A DNA stretch of 64,000 nucleotides from Croceitalea rosinachiae (GTDB taxonomy: Bacteria; Bacteroidota; Bacteroidia; Flavobacteriales; Flavobacteriaceae). Shown one piece after another: positions 26,578-35,568 of the stretch. Position 1 is the stretch's first letter; the number at the start of each line of letters is the position of its first letter. Position numbers and translations under genes: made by a program. The stretch lies in contig NZ_JAVRHR010000002.1 in NCBI RefSeq assembly GCF_031846445.1, positions 806,001-870,000 of the forward strand. Direction: 5' to 3'. Under the pieces are notes generated by a model. That model was not told the DNA's origin. It searched no databases and saw nothing but the letters and a program-made list of their open reading frames with translations.

Positions 26578-29466
26578 CGCTTTCCTTTTTGTTCCATCAA
26601 AAATTTGATGTCGACAACTGGTTCCGTTGGCAGCAATTAGAGTCTGGTCAGATGCTTTGCGTACAGCAGGGAACAATTTTAACTCTCCAATCTCCATACT
26701 TGTTTTGTAATGCTCCTTCTCATATCCGAAAGAACCGGCCATACCACAACACCCAGAAGCAATAATTGTGACTTCATAATTTTTTGGAAGGTTTAGTACA
26801 TCAAAAGTCACCTTTTGGTTTGAAAGTGCCTTTTGGTGGCAGTGGTTATGAATTTTAACTTGTTTTTTATCTGAAGTAAATAGACTAGAATCAATAATCC
26901 CATTTGCTATCTCTTGAGAAAGAAATTCTTCAATTAAAAAACAATTTTGCGCAATTTTATCTGCACTCTTTTGATTATCAAGAAGTCTTTTATATTCGTC
27001 CCTGAAAGATAAGATAGCTGAAGGCTCTAATCCTATAATGGGCAATCCTTTACGAGTGAACTCTTCTAGGAAAGGCATGTTTTTGTTGGCTAAGGCCCTT
27101 GCTTGCTTTAGGAAACCTTTGGAAAGATAGGTGCGCCCACTTTCTCCAAAGTACAATTCTACATCATATCCTAATCCTTTTAAAAGGGTGATAGCATCTT
27201 TTCCAACTTCAACATCCAAATATTTTGTAAACTCATCGATATAAAGAACAACTTTTCTTTTTGTAGGTGTTGAAGTCGTGTCTTCTTTTAGATATTTCTT
27301 AAAATTAAAGTCATATACTTTAGGTAAGCTTCTATCTGCAGCCACACCTGACGCTTTTTTTAGCAAACTTCCCAAAGAAGAATCGTATACGATATTAGTG
27401 AGTTTCGATACTTTGCTAGCAAGGGCATTTATTTTGGTATTGTAAGCAAATAGCTTGCTCCTGGTGGAATACCCGTTTATCTCTTGATATTGGTATTGAA
27501 ATTCTGCTTTTAAAGTGGCAACATCAACATTGCTTGGACATTCACTAGCGCATGCCTTACAGCTTAAACACAAATCAAAAACATCTTTCAGTTCTTTATG
27601 ATCAAACTGATTCGTTTTATCAGAATTTGTCAGAAATTCACGAAGCGCATTTGCACGTCCTCGGGTAGTATCTTTTTCATTTCTGGTTGCATGGTAACTT
27701 GGGCACATACCTCCTGGCATGTGATGCGTTTTTCTGCAATCGCCACTGCCATTGCACTTTTCAGCAGCTTTTAAAATCCCCTCGCTATCAGAAAAATTTA
27801 GTAAGGTCTTTATTTTAGGTTCTTTTCCATCGATAACATAGCGCAATGATTCATCCATTGGATACGCGTCGACTATTTTACCCGGATTAAAAATGTTATT
27901 AGGATCAAAATAGGTTTTTATTCGTTTAAGAAGTTCATAGTTCTTATCCCCAATCATGAGTGGGATAAACTCGGCTCGTACGATACCATCACCATGCTCT
28001 CCACTAAAACTACCTTTGTATTTTTTAGTCAATTTGGCAACATCAGTAGTAATCTTCCTAAAAAGTTTGACATCTTCTGATTTTTTAAGATTTAAAATAG
28101 GCCGTAAATGCAGTTCCCCTGCTCCGGCATGGGCATAATAGACAGCATTCTGTTGATAACCATCCATAATCTCAGTAAACTCACCAATAAAATCCTTTAA
28201 ATCTTCTAAAGCGACGGCAGTATCTTCAATACACGCAACTGCCTTTTTATCGCCAACCATATTGCCTAAAAGCCCAAGTCCAGCTTTTCGCAATTCGATT
28301 GCTTTTTTTATATCATCACCATATAAAACAGGACTTGCATAGCTAAGACCTGATTTTGAAATAGTCTTTTGTAAAGCATTAATCTCTTTTTCAAGTTTTG
28401 ATTCACTTTCAGCTTTCACTTCTAACATTAAAATGGCCGCAGGGTCATCTTTTACAAAAAACCGATTAGCCAATTGCTGTCGATTGTTTTTAGTACAGTC
28501 TAAAATCACCTTATCCATCATTTCACATAGATGTAAATTATGTTTCATAACTGGAGCGACATCGCTTAGGCAATCTTGAAGGTTTTTGTAGTGTGTAGCC
28601 ACCATAGCAGCATGTTCGGGTGGTAACACATCTAATTGTAGGGTGAGTTCAGTTGAAAAAGCCAAAGTACCTTCACTTCCACTAAGAAGCTTGCACATAT
28701 TGAATGCTGGTTCATCAATACCAAAAACTTGATTTTTTAAGAGTTCGTCAACAGCGTAGCCCGTATTTCTTCTATGAATATTTTCTTTAGGGAACTCCTT
28801 TAAAATATCTTGTTGAATTTCAACATTAGACAGTTCTTTCTTTAAAGCTGAATAAAGTTTGCCTTCTAATGAAGGTTCTTTGGTCTTTGACTCGAATGTT
28901 GCTTTAGAAATATCGCCAAAATGAACCTCACTACCATCTGAAAGTATCGTTTTTATGGCAACAACCTTGTCTCTGGTTACACCATATTGAATTGAAGTTG
29001 TCCCAGAGGAATTGTTACCGACCATTCCACCAATCATACAGCGGTTGGATGTTGAAGTATTAGGCCCAAAAAAAAGACCGTACGGTTTTAAATATCGATT
29101 GAGCTCATCGCGTATAACACCCGGTTGCACAACAACCTGTCCTTTTTTCTCGTCAAGATGTAAAATCTTTGTAAAATGTCTGGATGTATCGACTATGATG
29201 CCCTCCCCCACGCATTGTCCTGCTAAAGATGTTCCAGCAGTTCTGGGCACCAATCCAATACTGTGTTTTGTAGCAAAATCAATTAAAAATTTAAGATCAT
29301 CAGCATGTTTTGGGTATGCAATTGCCAAGGGAGTTTTTCTATATACAGAAGCATCAGTGGCATATAGTGCCCTTGTTAAATCGTCAAAGAATAACTCGCC
29401 TTCTAGTTGTCTATTTAGGTTTAAAAGTGAAGATTTATCCAATTTGGAACAATTTTTGACTACCAA
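26533..29466 (-). CDS. FAD-linked oxidase fused to Fe-S domain (D-2-hydroxyacid dehydrogenase, YdiJ/GlcDF type)
   Basis: A 977-residue fusion. The N-terminal FAD-binding PCMH domain has LVPRTAGTSLAGQCVG and GGMVGNNSSGTTSIQYG. The FAD-oxidase C domain follows (YYAHAGAGELHLRP, FSGEHGDGIVRAEF), then a ferredoxin-like region with CLSCKACASECPSN, and finally CCG-type modules (NHCHQKALSN, ASGCCGMAGSFGYE). E. coli YdiJ, a D-2-hydroxyglutarate dehydrogenase, has the same order and length; D-lactate and glycolate are other possible substrates. The start is TTG (29466) or the in-frame TTG seven codons later. Its 3' end overlaps the phosphoesterase gene by 45 bp. Confidence 0.9.
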   Translation of the reverse strand: MVVKNCSKLDKSSLLNLNRQLEGELFFDDLTRALYATDASVYRKTPLAIAYPKHADDLKFLIDFATKHSIGLVPRTAGTSLAGQCVGEGIIVDTSRHFTKILHLDEKKGQVVVQPGVIRDELNRYLKPYGLFFGPNTSTSNRCMIGGMVGNNSSGTTSIQYGVTRDKVVAIKTILSDGSEVHFGDISKATFESKTKEPSLEGKLYSALKKELSNVEIQQDILKEFPKENIHRRNTGYAVDELLKNQVFGIDEPAFNMCKLLSGSEGTLAFSTELTLQLDVLPPEHAAMVATHYKNLQDCLSDVAPVMKHNLHLCEMMDKVILDCTKNNRQQLANRFFVKDDPAAILMLEVKAESESKLEKEINALQKTISKSGLSYASPVLYGDDIKKAIELRKAGLGLLGNMVGDKKAVACIEDTAVALEDLKDFIGEFTEIMDGYQQNAVYYAHAGAGELHLRPILNLKKSEDVKLFRKITTDVAKLTKKYKGSFSGEHGDGIVRAEFIPLMIGDKNYELLKRIKTYFDPNNIFNPGKIVDAYPMDESLRYVIDGKEPKIKTLLNFSDSEGILKAAEKCNGSGDCRKTHHMPGGMCPSYHATRNEKDTTRGRANALREFLTNSDKTNQFDHKELKDVFDLCLSCKACASECPSNVDVATLKAEFQYQYQEINGYSTRSKLFAYNTKINALASKVSKLTNIVYDSSLGSLLKKASGVAADRSLPKVYDFNFKKYLKEDTTSTPTKRKVVLYIDEFTKYLDVEVGKDAITLLKGLGYDVELYFGESGRTYLSKGFLKQARALANKNMPFLEEFTRKGLPIIGLEPSAILSFRDEYKRLLDNQKSADKIAQNCFLIEEFLSQEIANGIIDSSLFTSDKKQVKIHNHCHQKALSNQKVTFDVLNLPKNYEVTIIASGCCGMAGSFGYEKEHYKTSMEIGELKLFPAVRKASDQTLIAANGTSCRHQIFDGTKRKALHPVSILRQALLIN

Positions 29467-29492
29467 GTAGAGTTAAAATACAATAGTTATAA

Positions 29493-29500
29493 CAAAGCTA
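29493..29500 (-). promoter_or_regulatory. -7 element of the FAD/Fe-S dehydrogenase
   Basis: TAGCTTTG on the minus strand, 26 bp before the TTG start at 29466. Confidence 0.45.
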
Positions 29501-29529
29501 TTCTTAATTTTCAATTTAAAGAACAACTT

Positions 29530-30024
29530 ATGAAGATTACCACAATTTTTACCTGTCTTTTAGTATTTGCAACAATGGGTGTTACAGCTCAGAGTATTTC
29601 TGAACACACCTTAGGTCTTCGTTTAGGCGATAGTGATGGTTTTGGAGCTGAAATATCGTATCAAAAATCCATTGGGAGATATAATAGGGCAGAGTTCAAT
29701 CTTGGTTGGAGAGATAGTCGAGAATTTGACGCTTTTAAACTTGCGGGAGTATATCAATGGGTACGCAATATTGATGGCGGATTCAATTGGTATTATGGTT
29801 TCGGAGGTGGAGTAGGCAATTCTGATTTTGAACCAGTACCCAACAGAGATCGCGATGATGGTTTGTTTGTCTTTGCAGCTGGTAATTTAGGAATTGAATA
29901 TGACTTTGATATTCCATTATTAATTTCATTGGATATTAGACCAGAAATAGGCCTCTTGGGTTTTAATGAGTTTGATAATGATTTCTTATTTGATATCGCT
30001 CTAGGTTTGCGCTATCAATTCTAA
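29530..30024 (+). CDS. Small outer-membrane beta-barrel protein
   Basis: 164 residues with a signal peptide (FTCLLVFATMGVTAQ) followed by alternating aromatic/polar strands. Examples are GFGAEISYQKS, RAEFNLGWRDS, FNWYYGFGGGVGNSD and LFDIALGLRYQF. The ending with Phe as last residue is the classic signal for insertion by the BAM complex. The predicted barrel of about 8 strands resembles small porin-like or OmpA-like proteins without a peptidoglycan domain. No close family name recognised. Followed by a terminator. Confidence 0.75.
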   Translation: MKITTIFTCLLVFATMGVTAQSISEHTLGLRLGDSDGFGAEISYQKSIGRYNRAEFNLGWRDSREFDAFKLAGVYQWVRNIDGGFNWYYGFGGGVGNSDFEPVPNRDRDDGLFVFAAGNLGIEYDFDIPLLISLDIRPEIGLLGFNEFDNDFLFDIALGLRYQF

Positions 30025-30044
30025 AAATCACAAAATTTCAATTT

Positions 30045-30078
30045 AAAAAGTGTTTGAACTTTCAAGCACTTTTTTTTT
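30045..30078 (+). terminator. Rho-independent terminator
   Basis: AAAAAGTG-TTTGAA facing TTCAAG-CACTTTTT, with a T9 run, 20 bp after the barrel-protein stop. Confidence 0.8.
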
Positions 30079-30093
30079 GCTCATCAATATCGC

Positions 30094-30101
30094 TACCTTT
30101 G
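30094..30101 (+). promoter_or_regulatory. -7 element of the TlpA-like lipoprotein gene
   Basis: TACCTTTG matches TAnnTTTG and ends 15 bp before the ATG at 30117, supporting that start over earlier in-frame codons. Confidence 0.5.
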
Positions 30102-30116
30102 GGAAAAATTAATTTC

Positions 30117-31232
30117 ATGATAAGAAAGTTATCAATTTTTTCATTGTTCGCACTTCTAATAGTCGCATGTAATTCAAATCCAAGTGGCTATACTATTGAT
30201 GGAGAACTTAGAGGTGAACTGGAAAATGGCACTCAAGTATTTTTAAAAACAACGGATTCTCTTGCAAGAGGATTAATCGATATTGATACAACTACTATTG
30301 AAAACAATCAATTTACCTTTACTGGTGAAATAGATGAATTAGGGGTTCATTACTTGTTTTTTGATGGGGTTCAAGGTAATGCGCCACTGATTTTAGAAAA
30401 TGGCACAATATCCTTTAAAGCTCAAAAAGACAGTCTAGCTTTTTCAAAAGTAAAAGGAACTGCACAAAATGATATGTTCATGGAGTTTTTAGTGGAATCA
30501 AGAAGGCTGAGATCTATGTCAAAATCCATGAACGACGAATTTTCAAAAGCCAGGATGGCAAAAGATACAGCTAATATGGAGGCTTTAAGGGCAGAATACC
30601 TTGATTTTCAGGAAGAGGCGAAGTCTTATGAAATCGACTTTATAGAAGAGAATCCAAGCGCACTAATCGCAGTCTTGATTCTAGAGCGCATAATAGCCAC
30701 TAAAACATTGCCTTTAAATGAAGTAGAATCACTTTATGGTGCATTGGCGCCAGAGATAAAGGCTACAGAACCAGGAAAACGTGTTGAAGAAGAATTAAAA
30801 AAAGCTAAGGGAACCGCTATTGGATCTCAAGCACCTGAATTTTCAGGACCAACCCCTAGCGGTGAACTATTGGCATTGAATGATGTTAAAGGAAAACTGA
30901 CCCTCATTGATTTTTGGGCTGCATGGTGCAAGCCTTGTCGTGCTGAAAACCCAAATATTGTCTCCGTTTACGAAAAATATAAAGACAAGGGATTGAATGT
31001 GGTAAGTGTTTCATTGGACCGAAAAGAAGAAGATTGGCTTAAAGCAATTGAAGCCGATGGCTTAGAATGGAACCATATTAGTAACCTGCAGTATTTTAAG
31101 GGACCAATTGCACAATTGTACAATATAAACGCTATACCAGCGGCATTTCTTTTGGATGAAAATGGGGTAATTGTTGCCAAAGACCTAAGAGGACCAGCTT
31201 TGGAGCAGAAAGTATCTGAATTACTTAATTAA
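30117..31232 (+). CDS. TlpA-family thioredoxin lipoprotein with DUF4369 domain
   Basis: A 371-residue exported redox protein. The lipobox LLIVACN places the acyl-Cys at residue 18. An N-terminal DUF4369-like beta domain (YTIDGELRGELENGTQVFL) and a helical linker precede a thioredoxin domain with active site FWAAWCKPCRAENP (C271, C274) and the cis-Pro segment INAIPAAFLLDENG. Such proteins reduce disulfides in periplasmic or surface proteins. ATG 30117 is chosen because the promoter element lies just before it and the signal peptide begins there. It is a single-gene unit. Confidence 0.9.
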   Translation: MIRKLSIFSLFALLIVACNSNPSGYTIDGELRGELENGTQVFLKTTDSLARGLIDIDTTTIENNQFTFTGEIDELGVHYLFFDGVQGNAPLILENGTISFKAQKDSLAFSKVKGTAQNDMFMEFLVESRRLRSMSKSMNDEFSKARMAKDTANMEALRAEYLDFQEEAKSYEIDFIEENPSALIAVLILERIIATKTLPLNEVESLYGALAPEIKATEPGKRVEEELKKAKGTAIGSQAPEFSGPTPSGELLALNDVKGKLTLIDFWAAWCKPCRAENPNIVSVYEKYKDKGLNVVSVSLDRKEEDWLKAIEADGLEWNHISNLQYFKGPIAQLYNINAIPAAFLLDENGVIVAKDLRGPALEQKVSELLN

Positions 31233-31255
31233 GCTGAGTGTTTTATATATTTTAT

Positions 31256-32890
31256 CTAAAATTTATCCTGAATATCATCAAAGCTTCCAAGTACATTAGC
31301 ACTGGCTGCACTATCGACATCTCCAAAAATATTTACACGAGAGTTCTCGCCAACAAACTCTATAGTAGCATTGTCTTCAAGGATTAAATCACCGTAAACG
31401 GTAAGGTTTCCTTCGATTCGTAAAGTTGCGTTTTCTCCAACAGTAAGATTTCTTCTTCTATTGTTTCTAGCAACAATAAACGTACCTCGCATTTCGAAAA
31501 GAGCATTGTCAAAAACATCAACTTCTAGGTTCACCGTCCAAGTACCACATAACAACAACTCACCAGCAACATCAATAGTTCTAAAACGCTTAGATCCACT
31601 ATAGGCAAGCGTTTGAGATGCCGTTACATTTAGAGTGTTACTCCCAGAATAAGTTGGTGTTCCTGAACACTTAGCTGCTAAGTCCTCAGATGGCTTGTTC
31701 ATTTTAATGATTTGAAGTCCTTCACGACCTGACGCTGCAAAAATATAATCGCCTCTAGAGGCTACATAATTAATAGAGCCATCCAATTCTATTACACCAA
31801 CTGTACTTAAAGTGCCATTATTATCTTCTGATAGACATAAACCACCTCCGCCATTGGCCATCAAAATCGCTCCTTCATTAAATGCGGTTGCATTAGTTAC
31901 AATATCACTTTCAGCGACATTTGCAGGGTTTACCGTTATCGGAATATATTCTTGAAAAGTCCCCGTGGCAATATCATAAATTCCAGCCCCATTCTCTCCT
32001 TCAGAGACAACAACTTTATCACCCATAAGGTCCAATGTTCTTTTATCGGCAACTCTAAAATCTGAATCTATTTGTATTTGTGAAGTTTCTTCCAGTTGTG
32101 CATTCAGAATACGTACACCGATACTCGCATCTAAAACCAAATATTTACCATCTTTAATGACTACTGAACGTAAATCTTCAAAAGGTGCTTCATTGATAAT
32201 CTCAAGACTGTTTTTATCAAATTCGGTGACATAACCATCTTTACCGCTTGTTACAAACAAGCTGTTACCGCTGACAAGAGCATCGTTTGCATTAAAACCT
32301 TCTTGATAATTGTAGGCCAAATCAGAAGTATTAAATCGACCGTTATTTATGGCTACTTTAATTATTACAGAGTTTGCTGTCGCCAGAGCTGATTTTTCAG
32401 CATCCATACCTCCTACGATATATCCATAACCGTTATCATAATGGATAGCATTTAAGTCTTTGTCATAAGAATATGCTCTACCTGTAAGACGAGGGGAAGC
32501 CGGATCGCTAATGTTTACCACATCGACTGCTCCTTTATAATCCGCTCCAGGAGTATTGTATGAGATGTATGCAAAATCACCATCTAAATGCACATCTGTA
32601 GCAGTTAAATTCTCTCCTCCTCTAAAAGAAGGCGGAGAAACCTGTGCGACCAATGATAAAGGATAATCCCCTGCCTGTTCATTTACGAATCGACCTTGAA
32701 TTGCTCCTTCTCTAGCATCTTCATATATTTCCATCACGCCACTTTTATCGTAAACAATACTGTTGGTCAAAACTGAAGCATCGATTTCATTATCAAAATT
32801 AGTAGATTCTTCTTCAAATATTGTAGTGCTATCTGAACATGAAAAAATAAATAACGAAATGAGAAGGGAATAAAGTAAAATTCTTTTCAT
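31256..32890 (-). CDS. Surface-type lipoprotein: LVIVD-like propeller plus beta-solenoid tail
   Basis: 544 residues. The lipobox LFIFSCSDS is followed by about 400 residues of propeller-like repeats (ATDVHLDGDFAYISYNTPG, GAVDVVNISDPASPRL, SINYVASRGDYIFAASG) of the LVIVD type. The C-terminal ~110 residues (SGSKRFRTIDVAGELLLCG, VGENATLRIEGNLTVYGDL, LEDNATIEFVGENSRVN) repeat about every 20 residues like a right-handed beta-helix or bactofilin-like solenoid. No enzyme motif. Function unknown; perhaps surface binding or scaffolding. The 149 bp upstream (32891-33039) is AT-rich with only short palindromes. Confidence 0.65.
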   Translation of the reverse strand: MKRILLYSLLISLFIFSCSDSTTIFEEESTNFDNEIDASVLTNSIVYDKSGVMEIYEDAREGAIQGRFVNEQAGDYPLSLVAQVSPPSFRGGENLTATDVHLDGDFAYISYNTPGADYKGAVDVVNISDPASPRLTGRAYSYDKDLNAIHYDNGYGYIVGGMDAEKSALATANSVIIKVAINNGRFNTSDLAYNYQEGFNANDALVSGNSLFVTSGKDGYVTEFDKNSLEIINEAPFEDLRSVVIKDGKYLVLDASIGVRILNAQLEETSQIQIDSDFRVADKRTLDLMGDKVVVSEGENGAGIYDIATGTFQEYIPITVNPANVAESDIVTNATAFNEGAILMANGGGGLCLSEDNNGTLSTVGVIELDGSINYVASRGDYIFAASGREGLQIIKMNKPSEDLAAKCSGTPTYSGSNTLNVTASQTLAYSGSKRFRTIDVAGELLLCGTWTVNLEVDVFDNALFEMRGTFIVARNNRRRNLTVGENATLRIEGNLTVYGDLILEDNATIEFVGENSRVNIFGDVDSAASANVLGSFDDIQDKF

Positions 32891-33039
32891 GGGGGTAGGT
32901 CTTTAATTAGTTTGGTTTTGGTTAAACGACGTAAAAACCTACATCTTATATGAATAGTACTATAAATTCGATGAAATACATCAATTCATTGAAATATTCT
33001 AAATAAATAAGAATATTCTTACAAAATATGTTAATGATT

Positions 33040-33690
33040 TTAGATTTTCCCTAATTTTTCTAAAATGAAAAGAATTATAATTGGAACAGCTAGTAACACA
33101 ACTACCAAGGTATCTGTACTCAATAAACTTGGCATAAATAAAAGTGTTACCGCATAACCGCCAATGGCACCACCAAAGTGGGCCGTATGTCCAATATTTC
33201 CCAGTCGCTTTTTCATTCCATAAATTGAATATAAGAGATACCCAATACCTAATACATAAGCAGGTAAAGGAATTGGAATAAAGAATAAGGCTAAGGTCAT
33301 ATTAGGGTTTAATAAAATTGCAGAATACAAAACCCCAGTAACTGCGCCACTTGCACCTACAGCACTATAGTAGGGTTCATCTTTATGAAAAAATAAGGCC
33401 AATAAACTTCCAGCTAGTAAACTTATCAAATATAAAATCAAGAATTTAGAGGGACCAAACCAAGAAATTACTACATCGGCAAAAAAGTATAAAGTGAACA
33501 TGTTAAAGAGCAAGTGTGAAAAATCAACATGCAAGAAGCCTGATGTTATTGTGCGTTCTCTTTGACCTGCTTTAATTCCACCAATACTAAACTTATACCG
33601 CTCAAAAAAAGTGGTGTCACTAAACCCACGTAAAGAAACCAAAATATTGGCAGCAATTATGGCAATTGTAGCGACATGTAAATTGTACAT
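33040..33690 (-). CDS. Rhomboid intramembrane serine protease
   Basis: A 216-residue six-span membrane protease of the compact bacterial type. The Ser-His dyad is visible: S114 in VGASGAVTG and H171 in GHTAHFGGAIGGY. The structural H59/N63 occur in HVDFSHLLFNM. It cleaves membrane proteins near their transmembrane segments; the substrate is unknown. It is divergent from the LpxL-like acyltransferase, and the two -7 elements form one palindrome. Confidence 0.95.
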   Translation of the reverse strand: MYNLHVATIAIIAANILVSLRGFSDTTFFERYKFSIGGIKAGQRERTITSGFLHVDFSHLLFNMFTLYFFADVVISWFGPSKFLILYLISLLAGSLLALFFHKDEPYYSAVGASGAVTGVLYSAILLNPNMTLALFFIPIPLPAYVLGIGYLLYSIYGMKKRLGNIGHTAHFGGAIGGYAVTLLFMPSLLSTDTLVVVLLAVPIIILFILEKLGKI

Positions 33691-33709
33691 ACAAGAGTAA
33701 GTTTGGTTT

Positions 33710-33727
33710 CAAATATAGCTATATTTG
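33710..33727. promoter_or_regulatory. Back-to-back divergent -7 elements forming an 18-bp palindrome
   Basis: CAAATATAGCTATATTTG is a perfect palindrome. Read on the plus strand it ends in TATATTTG (33720-33727), serving the acyltransferase; on the minus strand 33710-33717 gives TATATTTG, serving rhomboid. Both fit TAnnTTTG, with 16- and 19-bp spacing to the start codons. Confidence 0.6.
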
Positions 33728-33743
33728 TGCATACGATTTTTAC

Positions 33744-34649
33744 ATGCAGTTGCTAGTTTACCTATTGGTTTATCCCCTTCTTTGGGTCATTTCTAAACTT
33801 CCTTTTCGACTCTTATATCTTATTGCAGATGGTGTTTATTACCTTTTGTATTATATAATTGGTTATCGGAAAAAAGTAGTCTACAATAATCTGGCTTTGG
33901 TTTTCCCAGAAAAAACAGAATTGGAGCTAATCAATATCCAAAAGAAATTTTATCGACACCTGTGCGATATGTTTTTGGAAATGATTAAAACAATCGGGAT
34001 AACAAACAGCGAAGTCAGTAAAAGATATGTTTTTACCAACATTGAACTCTATCACAGATTAGAAAAGGAAAATAAGAATACAATTATAATGCTTCCGCAT
34101 TATGCAAGTTGGGAATGGGTTTTTTCATTAAACGCGCAGAACAATTCCAAAGGATATGGAATTTACCTGAAAATACAAAACAAATACTTCGACAAACTAG
34201 TGCGTGATATTAGAAGTAAGTTCGGAACCACTTTAATAGTAACCAATGAAAGTCGAAAAATCATTAAAGACGCCAAGGCAAAAAAATCATTATTTTCAGT
34301 CGGCATCATTAGCGATCAGTCCCCGATGTTAAATCGGGCGCGACATTGGGCAAAGTTCATGGGCATCATGGTACCTGTTCACATTGGCGGAGAAGAACTG
34401 GCCAAGCAACACAATTTAGCACCGCTCTATTTAAAAGTCAAAAAAGTAAAACGTGGCTATTATGAGGCCACGTTTAAATTACTCGCTGAAGATATTAATA
34501 ACACTCCTAATTATCATATAACGGATGCTTTTTTACGAGAAACCGAAAAATCAATAAGGGAGGCTCCAGAATATTATTTCTGGACGCATAGAAGATGGAA
34601 GCATCGAAATGATGTTCCGACTGAGTATAAAAGCACAGCTGCTAAATGA
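33744..34649 (+). CDS. LpxL/HtrB-like lipid A lysophospholipid acyltransferase
   Basis: A 301-residue inner-membrane acyltransferase adding a secondary fatty acid to lipid A. An N-terminal membrane anchor (LLVYLLVYPLLWVISKLP) precedes the catalytic HX4E motif in LPHYASWEW (H119, E124). The SDQSPMLNRARHW segment and the ending PEYYFWTHRRWKHR are typical. Start and length are normal. It overlaps the following hydrolase by 4 bp (ATGA), so the two are coupled. Confidence 0.92.
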   Translation: MQLLVYLLVYPLLWVISKLPFRLLYLIADGVYYLLYYIIGYRKKVVYNNLALVFPEKTELELINIQKKFYRHLCDMFLEMIKTIGITNSEVSKRYVFTNIELYHRLEKENKNTIIMLPHYASWEWVFSLNAQNNSKGYGIYLKIQNKYFDKLVRDIRSKFGTTLIVTNESRKIIKDAKAKKSLFSVGIISDQSPMLNRARHWAKFMGIMVPVHIGGEELAKQHNLAPLYLKVKKVKRGYYEATFKLLAEDINNTPNYHITDAFLRETEKSIREAPEYYFWTHRRWKHRNDVPTEYKSTAAK

Positions 34650-35500
34650 AGTTTAAAAAGCGTTATTTCATTTATTTTTTTCTAATAAGCTATCTGATAT
34701 TTGCCCATTCATGTATGACAATGCGTACTTCAGTTAAAAAAACTGAAGAATATTTTTCTGAAAAAGAAGTTGTCTATGAAAACAAAACTGTTAACCTACA
34801 AGATGATAATCTTCATTACATAAAAACTGGACAAGATTCAAAGCAAACATTGGTTTTTGTACATGGTTCACCAGGAAGTTGGGATGCTTGGAAAGCCTAT
34901 TTGACAGATTCAATTTTATTGCAAAACTTTAGAATGGTTGCCGTTGATAGGCCCGGGTTTGGGCATAGTGATTTTAGATCAAGTTTGGCTCTTGAACCAC
35001 AAGCTGACCTACTGAATTCACTAGTAAAAAAAATAGATAATGGCCAACCCATTACGCTAATTGGGCATTCATACGGTGGACCATTGATTGTAAAAATGGG
35101 ATTGAAACAACCAACTTTGTATGAAAATTTAATGATTTTGGCAGGTGCGTTGGACCCCGCAGCTGAAAAACCAGAAAAATGGAGAAAACCTTTGACATGG
35201 GTGCCTTTAAAGTATTTGGTCCCAGGCGCATTAAAGCCATCAAATGATGAGCTTTGGATGTTGAAGGATGACTTAATGGCAATGAAACCCGAATTAGCTT
35301 CTCTTTCGCAAAATGTCATGATTATACATGGTGCCGCCGATAAACTAGTACCTTATCAAAATGTCGATTTCATGCAAAATGAGTTTACTAATGTAAATTC
35401 TATTGAGACCATAAGTCTTGAAAATGAGAGACACTTTATTGTCTGGGATAGGGAAAAACTCATTAAGAAAACCTTATTGGAATGGCTGCTAAAAGATTAA
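34646..35500 (+). CDS. Alpha/beta hydrolase, membrane-anchored
   Basis: 284 residues: an N-terminal hydrophobic signal or anchor (YFFLISYLIFAHSC, possible lipobox Cys) and then an alpha/beta-hydrolase domain. It has the oxyanion motif FVHGSPGSWDAW, nucleophile S132 in LIGHSYGG, a likely acid in IIHGAADKLVP and catalytic His in NERHFIVWDRE. Substrate unknown. Its 4-bp overlap with the lipid A acyltransferase suggests a role in envelope lipid metabolism (inference). Confidence 0.85.
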   Translation: MKFKKRYFIYFFLISYLIFAHSCMTMRTSVKKTEEYFSEKEVVYENKTVNLQDDNLHYIKTGQDSKQTLVFVHGSPGSWDAWKAYLTDSILLQNFRMVAVDRPGFGHSDFRSSLALEPQADLLNSLVKKIDNGQPITLIGHSYGGPLIVKMGLKQPTLYENLMILAGALDPAAEKPEKWRKPLTWVPLKYLVPGALKPSNDELWMLKDDLMAMKPELASLSQNVMIIHGAADKLVPYQNVDFMQNEFTNVNSIETISLENERHFIVWDREKLIKKTLLEWLLKD

Positions 35501-35568
35501 GACAATACCTCTTTTCCAACAAACAATAGGATGATATTTTGTACATTGACCATTCTATTCTTTATACC

